Below, in pieces: positions 1-13,444 of a stretch of DNA of 64,000 nt. The notes under the pieces were generated by a model. The model was not told the origin of the DNA. It was given only the letters and a program-made list of their open reading frames with translations, and made no database searches. Within the stretch, counting starts at the first letter, position 1; every line of letters begins with the position of its first letter. Position numbers and translations under genes: made by a program. Origin of the DNA: Circinella umbellata (taxonomy: Eukaryota > Mucoromycota > Mucoromycetes > Mucorales > Lichtheimiaceae); NCBI GenBank assembly GCA_025093555.1, contig JAIWNF010000045.1, positions 62,001 to 126,000 on the forward strand, read 5' to 3'.

Positions 1-225
1 TGAAAACAATTATTTTCTTATTGGTAGCAAACATATTGATATAAATTAAATTAATTTAAATTCTAGCAAAAGAAGGCTGCCCTTCCTGAATCCAAGGTTG
101 CTGACCAAAAGGCTGTTGACAAGGCTATTGTTGATGCCGTCTCCAAGACTCCTTTCCTTGGTCAATACTTGGGCTCCACCTTTGGTTTGTCCAAGGGTCA
201 GTTCCCCCACGCTATGAAGTTCTAA
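1..225 (+). CDS. 3'-terminal exon of an unrecognised, highly codon-biased gene (partial)
   Basis: A splice acceptor (TTCTAG, ending at 66) is followed by an open frame from 67 to a TAA at 223-225, giving the last 52 residues of a protein that ends in HAMKF. The 5' part lies outside the window. Codons are strikingly optimal (GGT, AAG, GTC, GCC, TCC, TTC, CAC), unlike the A/T-ending codons of every other gene here, which suggests a very highly expressed product. The tail is rich in Ala, Lys and Val, then turns hydrophobic and Gly-rich (GQYLGSTFGLSKG). I do not recognise the family and assign no function. Bases 1-66 are read as the 3' part of an intron. Confidence 0.7.
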
Positions 226-545
226 GTTAGTTATTCTTTACTTTTAACTATTATATTTGCATGGAGCAGCTGATTGGAAAAAAAATAATAAAAAAAGCCG
301 AAAAATCATTTGCTTTTTTTTGGACTTGTATACAGTGATAATAGGAGAATATTAGTGGGAAAGGACAAAGTGCAGCTGTGTGATATATTGAAGTGCATTG
401 TATAGGTTATAATTTTTTTTTTAGTTAGGAAACATAGCATATTTGTTTCTTTTACCTTCTGAATTTTAATATTTAAAATATACGCGTCTTTGCTTTAACT
501 TTCTCTTTTTTGGTCGATATCCATAGAGAGTAGTTTGCTTAAACA
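226..545. other. Spacer: 3' UTR of the first gene and upstream region of the kinase gene
   Basis: This AT-rich spacer has homopolymer A and T runs and no open frame with protein-like composition. The pyrimidine stretch around 497-511 (TTTCTCTTTTTT), shortly before the ATG at 546, fits a fungal initiation region. No other element is visible. Confidence 0.4.
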
Positions 546-1683
546 ATGACATTTGAAGAAGATATTAAGAACACTGTAACTGATCATTTGAAGCAAGAAA
601 AAATATTGGAACCAGACGATCTTGTTGAAAATGTGAGAAATATTGGTGGTGGTTGCATAAGTGATGCTTATTTATGCACAAGTACAACAGAGAAAAGAAT
701 CTTTGTCAAGACTTGTGCATCGTCATCTAAACAATCTATTCATCAAGTGGTTGAAATGTTTGCCAGGTAAACAATAACTTGAAGAACAACAACAATAACG
801 GGGGGTTCTTCTTCAAAGTTAAATATTCTCAATTTTTCATATTATTTTGTTTGGTTTTTTAATAGTGAAGCAAAAGGTTTAAAGGCACTTGATGATACTA
901 AAACAATTAAGGTACCAACACCCTATATATATGGTACTTTATCCAATAACAAACAATATGGATATTTAGCAATGGAGGTAAATACGGAAAATATAATGAT
1001 AATAAACAGTTAGTTAATACACTTAACCTAAGTTAATAAGTAACTTCGCTGTCTTTTCTTTTTTAAAAAATGAATCTTAGTATATCCCACTTGGTAGTAA
1101 ATATAAAGCGAACCAATCTAAACTTGGAGATCAGTTAGCTGATTTACATTTGGTTCAAGGACCTGATCAATTCGGATTTGAATGTGATAATACTATTGGA
1201 TCCACTCCTCAATGCAATACCTGGTGTTCAAACTGGATCGAGTTTTTACATCGACGATTAAGCTTCCAATTTGATTTAGCTACACCACATTATCCATCAT
1301 TGAAAAAGCCATCCGAAAAGTTATTGGATACCTTGGATACCTATTTTGATATGATCCCTAATAATGAAAAAATACGACCTAGTCTTCAACATGGTGATTT
1401 ATGGAGTGGTAACTGGAGTGTAGATGAAGATGGAAATCCAGTGATATTAGATCCTGCTCCTTTTTGGGGTCACCACGAATCAGATTTAGGGATTATGCAG
1501 GTATTTGGCGGGTTTGATGATCATTTTTACAAAGCATATCATGCAAAACTACCTAAACAACCAGGATTTGAGAAACGAGTGGATATTTATGCTCTTTATC
1601 ACACAGTAAATCATCTTAATATGTTTGGATCATCTTATCTTAATTCTTCTTTGGATCTGTTATCAAAAATACTTGGTAAATGA
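546..1683 (+). CDS. Fructosamine-3-kinase / ketosamine-3-kinase family protein
   Basis: Three exons, 546-766, 866-977 and 1081-1683, join in frame to 311 residues, close to the usual length of this family of about 300. Introns start GTAAAC and GTAAAT and end ATAG and TTAG. The N-terminal part carries a glycine loop (IGGGCISDAY) and the lysine segment RIFVKT. The C-terminal part has the catalytic and metal-binding signature HGDLWSGNW, then ILDPAPFWGHHESDLG and FGGF, all diagnostic of the family, which has an aminoglycoside-phosphotransferase-like fold. The family phosphorylates ketoamine adducts on glycated proteins or small amines so that they break down; substrate choice cannot be read from sequence. 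The protein appears complete and soluble, with no signal peptide. Confidence 0.92.
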
Positions 1684-2043
1684 TAAATATATACACATGT
1701 ACAAAAACCATCTTTGTTTTGCAAAAAAAAAGTTTAATATGGCATAGTGATTGGCTTTAATGTTGCGATTTTTGTGTGTATGTATGTATGTGTATGTAGC
1801 AAGAAGGGGAGGGAGGAGGAAAAGAAAATTACGTACAATTTGTGTTTGTGCATGTTTTTGTGTGTGTTGAATAAAAAAAATAAAGAAAGGAGACAAACAA
1901 AAAGAAAGGATTGTTGGGATAATGGTCATAAATTTAAGTAATAATGATAATAATAGTAAAGGTAAAGAGTATAAAGTAGTAATAATAATAATAATAATAA
2001 TAAAATGAAAGATATAAAAAGAAAAAGAGGAGAAGATGTGTCT
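1684..2043. other. Convergent intergenic spacer with low-complexity tracts
   Basis: This stretch lies between the stop codons of the kinase gene (+) and the Sec2-like gene (-). It holds TGTATG-type repeats near 1775-1800 and a TAA/ATA microsatellite near 1978-2003. Short open frames here on both strands translate to single-residue-rich peptides and look non-coding. It probably contains the two 3' UTRs. Confidence 0.5.
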
Positions 2044-4183
2044 TCAAGATTGTACAACCATAACAGAAGCTGTTGAAGTAGTTGTTGTACTTGTAGTATT
2101 GTTATTATCAGAAGTAGGTGATGGTAATGATGTACGACCATCCATACTTGTTGGACGATTTAATCTTTCAAACTTGGTTATTGTTGTTGATCCTGTACCA
2201 TTCATTTTGGATGTTGTTATAGTGCGTGGTAAAGGTGATGATTCGCTAACCGAAGGTGGTATCCGTATTTGTGGAGGTGTCGCAGCTGTCGCTTTTCCTA
2301 ACTCATCTGTTTTGACCCCTAAATTACGAAGTGTCCATGGTAACGCTCCCATTCTATTTTTAATTATCATAAATTTTAGAAACTATCTTTCTTCATATAA
2401 TAATTACAATAAGTAATATCACTATCTTTTCTATTTTTTTTTTTTACAATATTCTCTTTATAGAACCCTCCCTTTTTTTTTATTCATACCTTGCATAAAA
2501 CATTTGTAGACGTAAACGTAGAGCTTCTTGATAAAGGTCAAGCGTACTACGACTACTATAATAGCCTTGTCGTACATTACGAATAAATACATAGAATTCA
2601 CATACAGCTACTAAACGATCACGACAAAATCGATCGATACAGGCCCAATCATCAAAATAAGATGTACGGAAACGATAAGGTAATGGATAATGGTCTTGTC
2701 GTCCACATGCCTGACAAGCACCAATAAATGTTTGTGTATTTCCACCATTATTGATTCTTTCCCATAATAACATCTTAGAAGAAGATATTCGTAATGGCAT
2801 ATCAGGAGGTCGCTGGGCTTGTTCTTCAGCAAATCCGGGTGGGGTCTCTTCAATAAAGCAAGTATTCATCACAATGGCTTCTGATATTTTACGAGCGGAT
2901 AATCGAGCATTAGCACCAAATCGTAAACAAGGTTCCACATCTTCTGTTTGACAGAACTTTAAAAAGGAAATAGTATGAAGCTTTTTTAAAGTTATAGAAG
3001 GACTTGTTTTTACAAATTCTTCAAATTCGTTAAGTAGCAATTGATCGACTGTATTGGGTATGGATGAAAGTGGTGGTGATGGAAGAATATTATTATCCTG
3101 TTCCGTTGTAGATACTGAATGTTGTTGTGATAAGATACCAACAAGATCTCGGGCAGCTCGATATTCAGGATCCGTTTGATTGCTGTAAGTCGATTCAGCA
3201 TCTGCTGCAGTCAAACTATTTCTAGTACTTGATACGTTGGATGGAAATGATTGCCTGTGAATTTGTTGTTCTTGAGCCATTTCTTCCATTTTTTGTCGTA
3301 ATTCTTTTAATTGCATTTGTTCAGCAGCTAATCGTTCCTGAGTCTCTTTTAATTTATTTTCCAAATGTTTTTGAGCAATTTCCAAATCGTGTTTTTCGCG
3401 CTTTTCGTTCGCGACCATCCCGTTGGCTTCTTCAAAAAGTCGTCTGGATAAATCTTCTAATTCATTTTCGACCATATCTTTAGAGTGTTGAATCTCGGCT
3501 ACGCGTTCAATTTCATCCACATATTTATCATTTAACACTTCCATATCGTTTTGTAAGGCCTTGAACTCTTCTTCTTTAATGTCGAGTCGTTTTTCTACTT
3601 GAGTCACAGTGATCTGTAAAGCTTCAATTTCTTTCAGTTGACGGGCAATTCGAGTTTGTTCTTCTTGTACACGTTGTTCCAATTGATTGATCTCTTCTTT
3701 ATGTAGTTGTTGTTCTTGATGTAATTCTTGCATGATGGGCATTTGGCGTTGACATAAAGCACATGTAGTGGAATTTTTGTCGGTTAAAATATTTTGACAA
3801 GAGCATGGTGGTTTTTGGTTTATTATTACTTGCTCTTCTATTTCTTTTGAGTTGTCGTCATTTTCGTCGTTTTTTATATTGTTATTATTTTCACTCGACG
3901 ACGATGACCGAGGTGTTGACATTTTGTTTTCCGCTGAACTTGGTAGTGGTTGCAGTGGTGCAATGCGTAATGGAGTTGGTGAAGAAGAGCTAGGTGACAT
4001 TGGAAGTGAAGGTGGTAAAGGAACAAATTTGGCTTCAGGATTCATTGGGTCATTGCTCTTTCTTTCGATAACAGCTTGTAAGCTGGAATAAACTCCTGCA
4101 ATATCTTTAGGTGGTTCTTTGTTGTTATTAAGTGATAAATTGCTATCCATGGGTGAAGTAGCAACATTCACCGATTTATCCAT
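2044..4183 (-). CDS. Sec2-like Rab guanine-nucleotide exchange factor (Rabin8/GRAB family)
   Basis: Two exons. Exon 1 runs 4183-2490. A donor (AAG|GTATGAAT) precedes an intron to 2354, and exon 2 runs 2353-2044, giving 667 residues. Reading through the donor would stop at once, so the spliced form is preferred. Residues 1-120 are low complexity. C127, C129, C141 and C144 form a small CxC...CxxC cluster. A long coiled coil (about 150-325) contains LSRRLFEEANGMVANE (245-260), the Sec2/Rabin8 exchange-factor core. The C-terminal part has CLRFGANARLSARKI and CQACGRQDHYPLPYR, as in Rabin-type C-terminal regions. Sec2 proteins activate Sec4/Rab8 GTPases on secretory vesicles for polarised exocytosis. 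The Ser/Pro/Thr-rich tail from exon 2 looks disordered. Confidence 0.88.
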
Positions 4184-4582
4184 TGAAAGTAAATAATAAT
4201 AGTGATACTAATAAAAAACAAAGGTAGGGAGGGCGGGAGAGAGAAGGGTGAGAGAATGAAAGAATACAAAAACCTTTCGAACCCTTTAGGTTCAATCAAA
4301 AAAGGTGCGTTTATAGAAGTTCAGCCAATCATATTACAGATCGTACTGAGGCATGTTAATTATCCATATAATTTTTTTGTAGAGCCATTTAATAATAATA
4401 ATAATAATAATAATACTCCCGGGCTTTATCATTGTGCTATGTAAATATGTTTATTGTAATACTAATGAAAATAAGTTAGTAATGTTTTTTTTTCTTATGA
4501 GGTAAATGAATAATATATTAAGTCAAGTGTTCTTTATTTATTCATTTCAATGATAGTTTATTCTGTAGCCAAATACTGATTA
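4184..4582. other. Spacer between the Sec2-like gene and the separase 3' end
   Basis: This region holds the upstream sequence of the minus-strand Sec2-like gene and the 3' UTR of separase. An AAT microsatellite lies around 4390-4415. No coding signal is seen. Confidence 0.4.
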
Positions 4583-7500
4583 TTATGATCTTTTAATGTA
4601 TACTGGAATACCATAAATAATAGGTGCAGCTCCAATAAGATAAGGTAATGTACATGCATCTCTAGAACTAGATACTGCTTCTACTAATGATATATTATTG
4701 TTGGTATTGTTATTATTGTTCTTCAATAAACCCCAAGTATTAAACATTTTTCCAGTAAGCTGGTCAATACTTTTATCAGTTACATCCCAAAGATTCGCTA
4801 CTACTGCCGGACTATAAATAATAATAATAATAATAATAAAGTCAGATGTTCATGATATTTCATTACCACATCCCTAAACCCTCTTACCCCCCTTAAATAT
4901 ATTAATGTTGTTATTACCTTCCACCTAATAAGTAATTCATAATATAACCATCCGTATCATATTCGCCTTTATCTACAAGTGTACCACTACTACAACCCAT
5001 CAAGATGGCTACAGGACAATGTTTTAATTTTTTAATGTTCTGGCCTCGAATAATAGATTGACCCGCACTATGACCAAAGTACCTAAAAGTAATTTACCAT
5101 ATATTAAATTAATATTATTATTATCACGCGTTTTTTCCACCTGATCAATAAACTAAATACTTACATATATAAATCTCGAGATTCTAACATATTTTGCCAT
5201 TGTAGTTCGACTGGTTTCTCTTGAATTAATCCTTGCCAACCATCCATACTTTTATTTTTGTTATCATTATTATATAATGAGTTAGTGATTTTTTATGCAA
5301 GGAAAATGGATAAAAAGAAAAAGAAAAAATACTTACTTTTTAAAAGCAGTTTCGAACTCATTCTGTGTATGCATAAGATCTCCACTTGGATTAAGCACAT
5401 AACATGTTTTTTTACTATTAATTGATACTTCGGTCCAATTGTCATCATCATCATTAGCAGCCAGACTTCTCATAATTCGATCACGTAAGAAAGATAAACA
5501 AGGAAGTCTTGATACGGGTTGAGATCGCATAATAGGTAAGCTTTCCCATGGAATTGGATGTAAATGGTTATCAGGGATCAAAATAACGTGATCATTCTGC
5601 TCTCTTGTCATTGTATCAATATTTTTAATTGAAGCTGTTTCATGATATCGATTAATTTCTCCCTTGAGTTGATTCTTTAACTATAATAATAATAATCAAA
5701 TCGAATCCATTTTTGTTAATTAGATAGCATAATTTACATATCGTGGCAAATTCTTTTGTTTTTTATTCTTGTTTAGTTACCTGTACAATATCAGCTCGAT
5801 TATAATCGATATCAACACCTTGACTTTCATAACATGAAAGAAGAAAATCAATGATATCATCTAATTCTCTACTACTTGGATCAGGACCAAGACGTAAAAA
5901 GACCCGGCACATATTCAAGTTGATGTCGATCATTTTTTGACTTTTTTCGCGAGTCGAATTCGGGGGTAGACCGTAGACAAAGTTATGAAGTAATTGATTC
6001 AATTTGCGTTGAAACTTTTTTAAACCTTCACTATCTTCATGATAATTTCCACAAAGCATGCCCTTTTTTAAAAAAAAGTATTTATAGTAAAGTTAGTACA
6101 CCTTAATAAATATGTAAAAATTAGGCAAGTAATAAACCAAATGTGTATAGACAGCGGTTTTTTTTTTTTTACCTTAAATCCTCCTAGCCATTCAGTTTCT
6201 ATGGTATTCAAAAGTCGTTTAAGTTGATGATCCAACTGCATACGTCTCTTCCACCATTCATTCACTGCTGTTTTTTCAGTATAGAATTTTGCTGTACTAA
6301 TTGTCTTGTCACTTTCACTAATAATTTGTTTTAATTCATCAATTGCAGCAACGAACCCCATTGTATTCTCGGATGTATTATTATGCGAACGTCTTGTACG
6401 TTGTAATGAAAGTTTGATAACAGTAGATGTTTTTTCTGCTTGAAGTCGAACAATCGATAATTCATTAGTATTAGGATTCATTGTAAGGGAGCATACTGTC
6501 CAATTGGGTGGGATAATATCAACAAATTTCTTTTGGAATTCACTGTCATCCAAATCATGTTCCTCATTATAAGTGTCACGTAAATATTCCAAATGTCCTT
6601 GTAACCAGCGATGATTGTTACCATAGAGACTCGGAGCTTGCATAATTAAACCATCAATTTCCATAGGATCATTATTATCATCCTCATCTATATTGTCAAT
6701 AATATTCTCCGGCCATTTGACTTCATTATCACCAGGGCGTTTTCCAGATAATGATTCAAGTTTTGATTTTAAGCAACGTTGCATTTCACGTCGCATTGTC
6801 AACCCTTTACTCATATCTATAGTATAAAGAAGAAGAAATACTTTGTCTTAGTATATTCCTAGTTTTTTTTATATATATACAAAAGTCGAATTGAACCTCG
6901 TTTAACATATTTATTTTCTGTTTACTTACTCAAATAATAAGCACTCAAAGTTGCATAATTTCTCACATTAATATTATCACGACCCGTGAAATGATTTTGA
7001 GGAAACATGAGAGAACCAGCCAGTAAACATAATTCTCGAACAACTTGAATTCTGCATTGATAAGCAGTGGCTCTGTGAGTTCGCAAGATACGTTCAAATG
7101 TGTGTGTCAAGTTATTTTGAATATGTCGAAGTTCATGTCCGATAGCACTCCGTTTTATACGAATTTGCTGTTGTAATTTGAATGATGGCAGTATTTGGAC
7201 TAACGAGATAAATATAAGAGTCAACAAAATGGTATTAGTTTGAAATATTAAAGTAGCACGCACACCTATTTAGATATACTACAGCTTTTATCTTCTTGCT
7301 ACCATTAATCTTCTCACCTTCTGCATTTGGTAGATGACCTCCTTTACAATCTTGAAGATCTAAATAAACTAGCATACTTTGTAATTGTGCAATAGCTGCA
7401 TGTAGCTCAAGCTAAATAATGCAAAGTGTTAAAATTAAAATTCGATATCCTTATTTTATATATATGGTACTTATGTGTCTTTTGAAATGTATTATATTTT

Positions 7501-10500
7501 ACCTCGTTCTTTGTCATGATATTAGACTTTTCCAATTCTTCTAAAATCGTCAAGGCTTCAGAAAGAGATTTTTCTTGAGCCAGAGCCATTGCTATAAATA
7601 AACAATGAATTAAAAGATAATATAAATGTAAGTGTATGGGCTAATACATAATTATCAATCTTAAAAAAATCACCTTTGTAGATAGTATTGGTACCACGGA
7701 TATTTTGTAAGGCATTACAAGTATATTCAGTAATATCTGATACAATAGCAGAAATAATAAAAAGTTAGCTAAAGTATCAAAATATAAATAAAAAACAGGG
7801 TTGATGACGGGATAATTTACCTTGATTATCATTTTCTCGAATTATTTTTTTTAACTTTATTAGATCTTCATTTCTAGATAAAAGAAAAGAGAAAAAAAAA
7901 ACATCAATCATTCGAAATATTAACACAGAGGAATTCTTTTTTTATCCCCCTTCCCTTCTCTTACCTTTGAATTAAGTCTTCCATCGTTGCAATATATCCA
8001 GCATCCATTATCTTGTTGAAGTTTTCCTCAGCAGCATCATAAGATTTGATAGCATCACTTAAGCAGCCTTGATCAGCATCTACATTACCAGCTGCCATAT
8101 TCAATTCCGCATCTTCTCGAATATATATTTCACCTTCTGGTTGAATTTCTTTAGCATTCTTTAAATTAGATGCACTTGAATTAGGTGATCCACAACGGAG
8201 ATGGAAATCACTAATAGCAATCAAAAACTTGAATTTCATAATACGTGAATGAAGTTTTTCAGAAAGTTCTTGTCCTTTTTCAAGATAATATTGGGCATCA
8301 CGCCATGATCCTCGAATTAAATGAAGTTCAGCAAGTTGTAAAAGGCAAGCAGTTATTTTCTAGTATATAAATAATAGAAGAAAATACGAATGAGATCTTT
8401 TTTCCATCTTCATATAAAGATGTTTCGATCATTATACTGATAATATTAGTAGTGATCTTTTTTTTAAAAAAGAAAATGTTATTTACTTGTGCTATAATCC
8501 ACTCTGATTCTCGGAAAGATATACTTGATGCAATGGCTGATTCATCTTTTATCTTTGGAGTAGTTGTGTTAGAGGAATTATCAGCAAACGGATCTGATGG
8601 TGGAGATGAAGATTTTTTTAATTTGGTTGCCATATTTTGTTGTGCAATTCGACTACAATAATTCAATATTCGGAGTGAGGTAGTACAATCGGAAATGGAC
8701 TGGTCAATAGATGGATCCTGCATTAACTTGTATCAGTACCTATTATAATTTATTTTATTTTAGAATGAAAAAAAAATTCTTCTTTTTACCGCTTGTGATA
8801 ATATAACGGATCGGGTATAATGAGCATCTGCCATCATAAGACGTCGAGACATTTGACGACGTTCATTTCTTAATATATTCGAGGAATCACCTTGACAAAA
8901 TGATTCCCATACAATTCTTGATGTATTAAATCTCTTTTTACTATATATATATATATATATAAATCAGTAAAATACAAAAATGAATCTCTATCTTTCACTT
9001 TAATAATATAATATATTTAGGTTTACCTCTTGTCTGATTCTCCAATTTTTGCAAGATGAGATGAGTTAAATATAATATAAGAAAGTTCGGCTTCATCAGA
9101 ACAAGGTTTTTGACGAATCATCTTTTCAGCTAATAAAAACTCCACTTCAGCTTTGCCTGAGTATCCAAGTTCACTGTAAATTCGACCAATATTAGATGAA
9201 ATGATAATTGAGGCTAAGTATATATAGAAATAGATTAATATAATCATTGATAAATTATTATTACTGCTTCTTATACTATATTGTTATTGTTATTGTTACC
9301 AGATACTTGATCTTCTGTAGAACGACGTAATCCATTATTTAGTTTTAGCATAAGACGTAACGTGCTAATATGATGAACTGGTTGTTGTTTTACTGCAAAA
9401 AAGTCAGTGAGCATACGAAAATGGTCATATAACTTGTCGATGTCGTCGATTTGATGATAAACAGCCTTAATATCTTCATCTCCTACTCTTTTATCTATAG
9501 ATGAAAATAAATAATGGTAATGATATATTAATATTGTATTTGGATACCAAAAAGAAATGATGAATATTTAAATAATTACGCCTTTGTATAAAAATAACTT
9601 ACGTGAATAAATCGATTCAAAATCCTTTAACAAAGCACCCCATTGATGAAATGCCATCGTAAAGTATCCTGGAGATGTCGTTGAAAAATATTCTGGTAAT
9701 GTCTTATCAAGTTCAGCAGCACATATACCTGCCCATGAAGAAGATAAAGCAAGATAATGACGACGATATTGTAATAAGTTACTATCGTTACCGTAGCTCT
9801 ATAAACAGCAATAATATATATATAAAGAAACCTTTTTAGTTAATATATACAGATAATAAAAATAGTAAAGAAAAAGTATTTGTTAAATCACCTGTGAATG
9901 TAATAGTTTTCCTGCATCGCTTGCATAACTAATAGCCGTTTTCATTGCTGCAGTCCTTGATTTTTTCTTACTTAATTCATGTCGTACTTTATCCAACAGA
10001 ACTCTATATACATATATACAAATTATTATTTATTAGTAAAAAAAAAGATATATCGTGATTTCGCAAACGTGTCTCATATAGATATATATGACTATGTATA
10101 TACAAACCTAGCACGTCGAATAGGGTAAGTTTCCGCAGTATAATGTCGTAATAGAGTATTGATAATAGCGCTTTGGTGTTTTGAACAATCAAAGGAAGCT
10201 GAAAGCATATACATAGCACGTAATTCACATTCATAGACAACGCATTTTTGAGCTGAATCCAATTGATGTAAATCCATAATTTCACTAGCAAATGATATTT
10301 CTAAATCACTTTCATCCGTGAAAGTAGCTCGAAGATAACGTTCAATGAGTTTAGGAATAATTGGTTGTTTTTCCATCAATGTATAGATAGCTAAAGAGTT
10401 AGCTTCTTTTACCAAGTTTTCAATACTTGAAGAAGGTAGTCGTTTTAATGATAATTTGAAAGCTTTCATTGCATCCTAATAATAAAAAATTTAAACAGTT

Positions 10501-13444
10501 TACTTATCACTCTTTTTTACAACAATTTAAAAGTCTGACAGCATCAATAACACCTATTCACAAAATATATAATATAGAAAATTTACCTCAAATCGTTTAT
10601 CCTTCTGACAACAAGTGCCCAAGACTTCATATCGTTTACAAAGTTGTAACTTTACAGTATCAGTAGTGGCTCTTGTATCATCTTTTTCCAGTAATGCACA
10701 TGCTTTACGCATTGGATAAACAGCTTGTGCATACATTTCAATATTATACATTGCCACACCAACTTTGTAATAAGCATTGGATATCCAGCGATAACCATTC
10801 GAGAATCCATTGAATACACACATATCTTCTGCAGTAGATAAATCTTCATAAACGTGATCATAGGTGTCTTCTTCATCAATATCAAAACGCATACGAGAAA
10901 TCAACACCATTGTTTCAACAAACGCTGACATAACTTCGTTTAATGATGCCGTTTGTTTTTGTTTTCCTCTCCAAGGCTTTAAAAAAAGAGTCGATGATTA
11001 CCTTTTTCCCTTCTCTTATAGGTCTTTTTTTATATAATTATATCTGTTTCATTAATTACCTTCTTTTTCATAATTCTCATAGCTGATGGGAGCACTTCAC
11101 TTGTACGTTGTAATACGGAAACAATGGATGAAATACACGAACTCCAATCTTTATCATCCGTTCTTGATAAAGAAGATCGACCACTTGGTGTTGAATTAGG
11201 TGTTGATGTATTACTGCCTTGTTTCTTTTTCAATTTACGTTCAGTAAAGTCATAATAGCGAGCACAACTATGTCTGAACATATCAATGCTTTTGAGAAGA
11301 CTATTCAACGCTTGTTCAGTAAATTCATTGGATTGTTTATAACTTTCTTCAGCAGATTGTACAACACTTAAACAACGACCGATTTCATTCAATGTAGTTG
11401 ACATATCGGCATCTAATATTATAAAAATTAAGTATTTATAATTAAAAACGAAATTGGCATAAAGAAATAAGATTGTATACATACAGGTATTTCCAGATAC
11501 AAATTTATCAAGTTGAACGGATCCTAACGATAACTTGGCTGTTGCAGCATAAGCAGCATGATAGTATGTACAATCACTTGAATCACTAACCAAGCTTCGT
11601 AAAGGACGAATCATATGTTTATAAGCATAAAAAGCACCTGAATAACTTTTTGCCTATATGTATATATTATATATAAAGAAGTTTGTTGATATATAGATCC
11701 AATATATGTTGTAAATAAAAAATAGTTACCTTTCGAGAAATATATGCATAATATTCGCATAATACAAAATAAGCATCTAATTCTACAACATTCTTGATAT
11801 CAGGTGTTGTATCTTCAAGTATCACCGCACAATACTTTTGAATAGGTCGATAATCACCTAATTAAAAAATAGTCAGATAATGATCGTTGTTATATATATA
11901 TATATAGTTGATACTAAGATATAATTGGAGGGAGGCGCGATGATACAGATGATGACATACATTGATTTGTTGATCGTTCATAAGAAACACCAATTTGTAC
12001 CATACGATTACAAAGTGATTTAATAGATGCAGTACCACTATGCTTTAAAGCGATCATACTTATCAACTGTAAAGCAAATGATTTACCAGACACTATATCT
12101 TCTATATGTATCATAATGTATGAGCTTAGAATTTGATTCTCCTTTCTCTCTCTCTCTCTCTCTCTCTGTTATTTTTTTGTACCTGAGCGAGAAAATTTGG
12201 AGGCTGCCTTGCATAATTGTCGATACAATGCACCAAATTGTTTTTTCGCAAGGTTTGAATCTAATTTCATTAAATGCAGGCACCAATCTATAAAGTTTCC
12301 TGATCTTTCCATTAATTTGGGCATATGCTATTATAAAAAGAATAAAAATCAATTACATTTTGAACAGAAAAAAAAAGTCAATTTCTTCTTTCTCTTTCTA
12401 CAACTATAATTATATATTTATATATATTATTTACCCTTAATAAAGATCCTTCCGCAACATCGGTCCAGGATCGAATTGTATTCATTTGATAAGCTAACAC
12501 AAGTAAAACGGTAGTCATATCATTAATAGACTTATCCAAAGGTAGTGTAAAAAGATCTCCATATTTTTGCAACATGTTATCTTCCCAAGGTGAATTGACA
12601 GGAGCTAATTCTCCAGTTATTACTGTTGTTGATGGTAACGATGATGATGATGTTTGTTGAATAGTACGTGAAGGAGCGATGGGACTTTGAAACATTATTT
12701 CTGTTTCAGTTAATCTGTTAGGTGATTCCGTAAGGAAACCTCGTCGAGGAGATGATAATGAATATTGTTCTTTGGTAGATTTTATGCATGTAGTGTCATC
12801 TGCCATTATCGTTGAAGTAGTTGTCGTTGAAGAACATGTGTTTTCTAATGTTGTAATATTTACGGTATTTGCTAAAGTATTTCGTAATTTAACTAATTCA
12901 TCCAATGCACGGGTGTACTAAGTGAAATAATAAAGTGATATACTTTTTATTAAAGGCCTCAAATATACTTTCACAAAAACCCAATAGTAAGAATAATAAT
13001 AATAAATACAATAATATTTACCTCTCCCAAATCAACAATTTTACAAATCAAATTCGACATTGTCTTTTCGATATCTAATGGTTTGAGTGTTGTACTAGCA
13101 CTCATATGCTTTAGGGCAGATATAGAACATGATGCAGCATCAATTAAACATTGTACCGTTTTTTTATTTATTGGCGTTTCTTTTTTACTATTTTCTTTTT
13201 GTTTTAGTAGACGTAAAGATTCAATGGATTGATTGACGATTCGCATAGCTAAAGGTGCAAGCTTAGTGGTCATAGCTTTAAATTCTGCCCGTGAAGGTTT
13301 CGTAATGCGTTGACCCGCTTGAATACGTGATAAATCCGGTTGAAAAGGTTCTAATACCGTCGATCGAATCTCTTTAACAAGGTCATCGTTGCATTGGGAA
13401 TAATCTTTAAGTAAGGATAATATTACTGTAGGTGTTAAAGGCAT
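4583..13444 (-). CDS. ESP1: Separase (peptidase C50), the cohesin-cleaving protease
   Basis: This is one gene of about 27 exons reading leftward from ATG 13444-13442 to TAA 4585-4583. Summed exons give roughly 2,100 residues, the usual size of large separases. The last exons hold the caspase-like protease. YFGHSAGQ places the catalytic His codon at 5072-5070, and ILMGCSSG places the catalytic Cys codon at 4994-4992. The C-terminus, YLIGAAPIIYGIPVYIK, is the family signature, and a conserved IPDNHLHPIPWESLP block lies at about 5520-5590. Upstream exons are helical and TPR-like, as in the separase superhelix. Separase cleaves the cohesin kleisin at anaphase onset once securin is destroyed. Introns are about 50-110 nt. 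I saw no in-frame break in the C-terminal exons I spliced (4583-5250). Several internal junctions (for example around 7270-7870 and 11700-12180) are approximate. Confidence 0.93.
12146..12168. repeat. CT microsatellite in a separase intron
   Basis: A pure CT run on the + strand lies inside a separase intron. As GA repeats on the coding strand it is probably neutral, and it may vary in length between isolates. Confidence 0.8.

Noticed and set aside
2036..2416. Plus-strand open frame of 126 residues
   Set aside because: It is the antisense shadow of the Sec2-like terminal exon (2353-2044), which joins exon 1 in frame and explains the sequence better.
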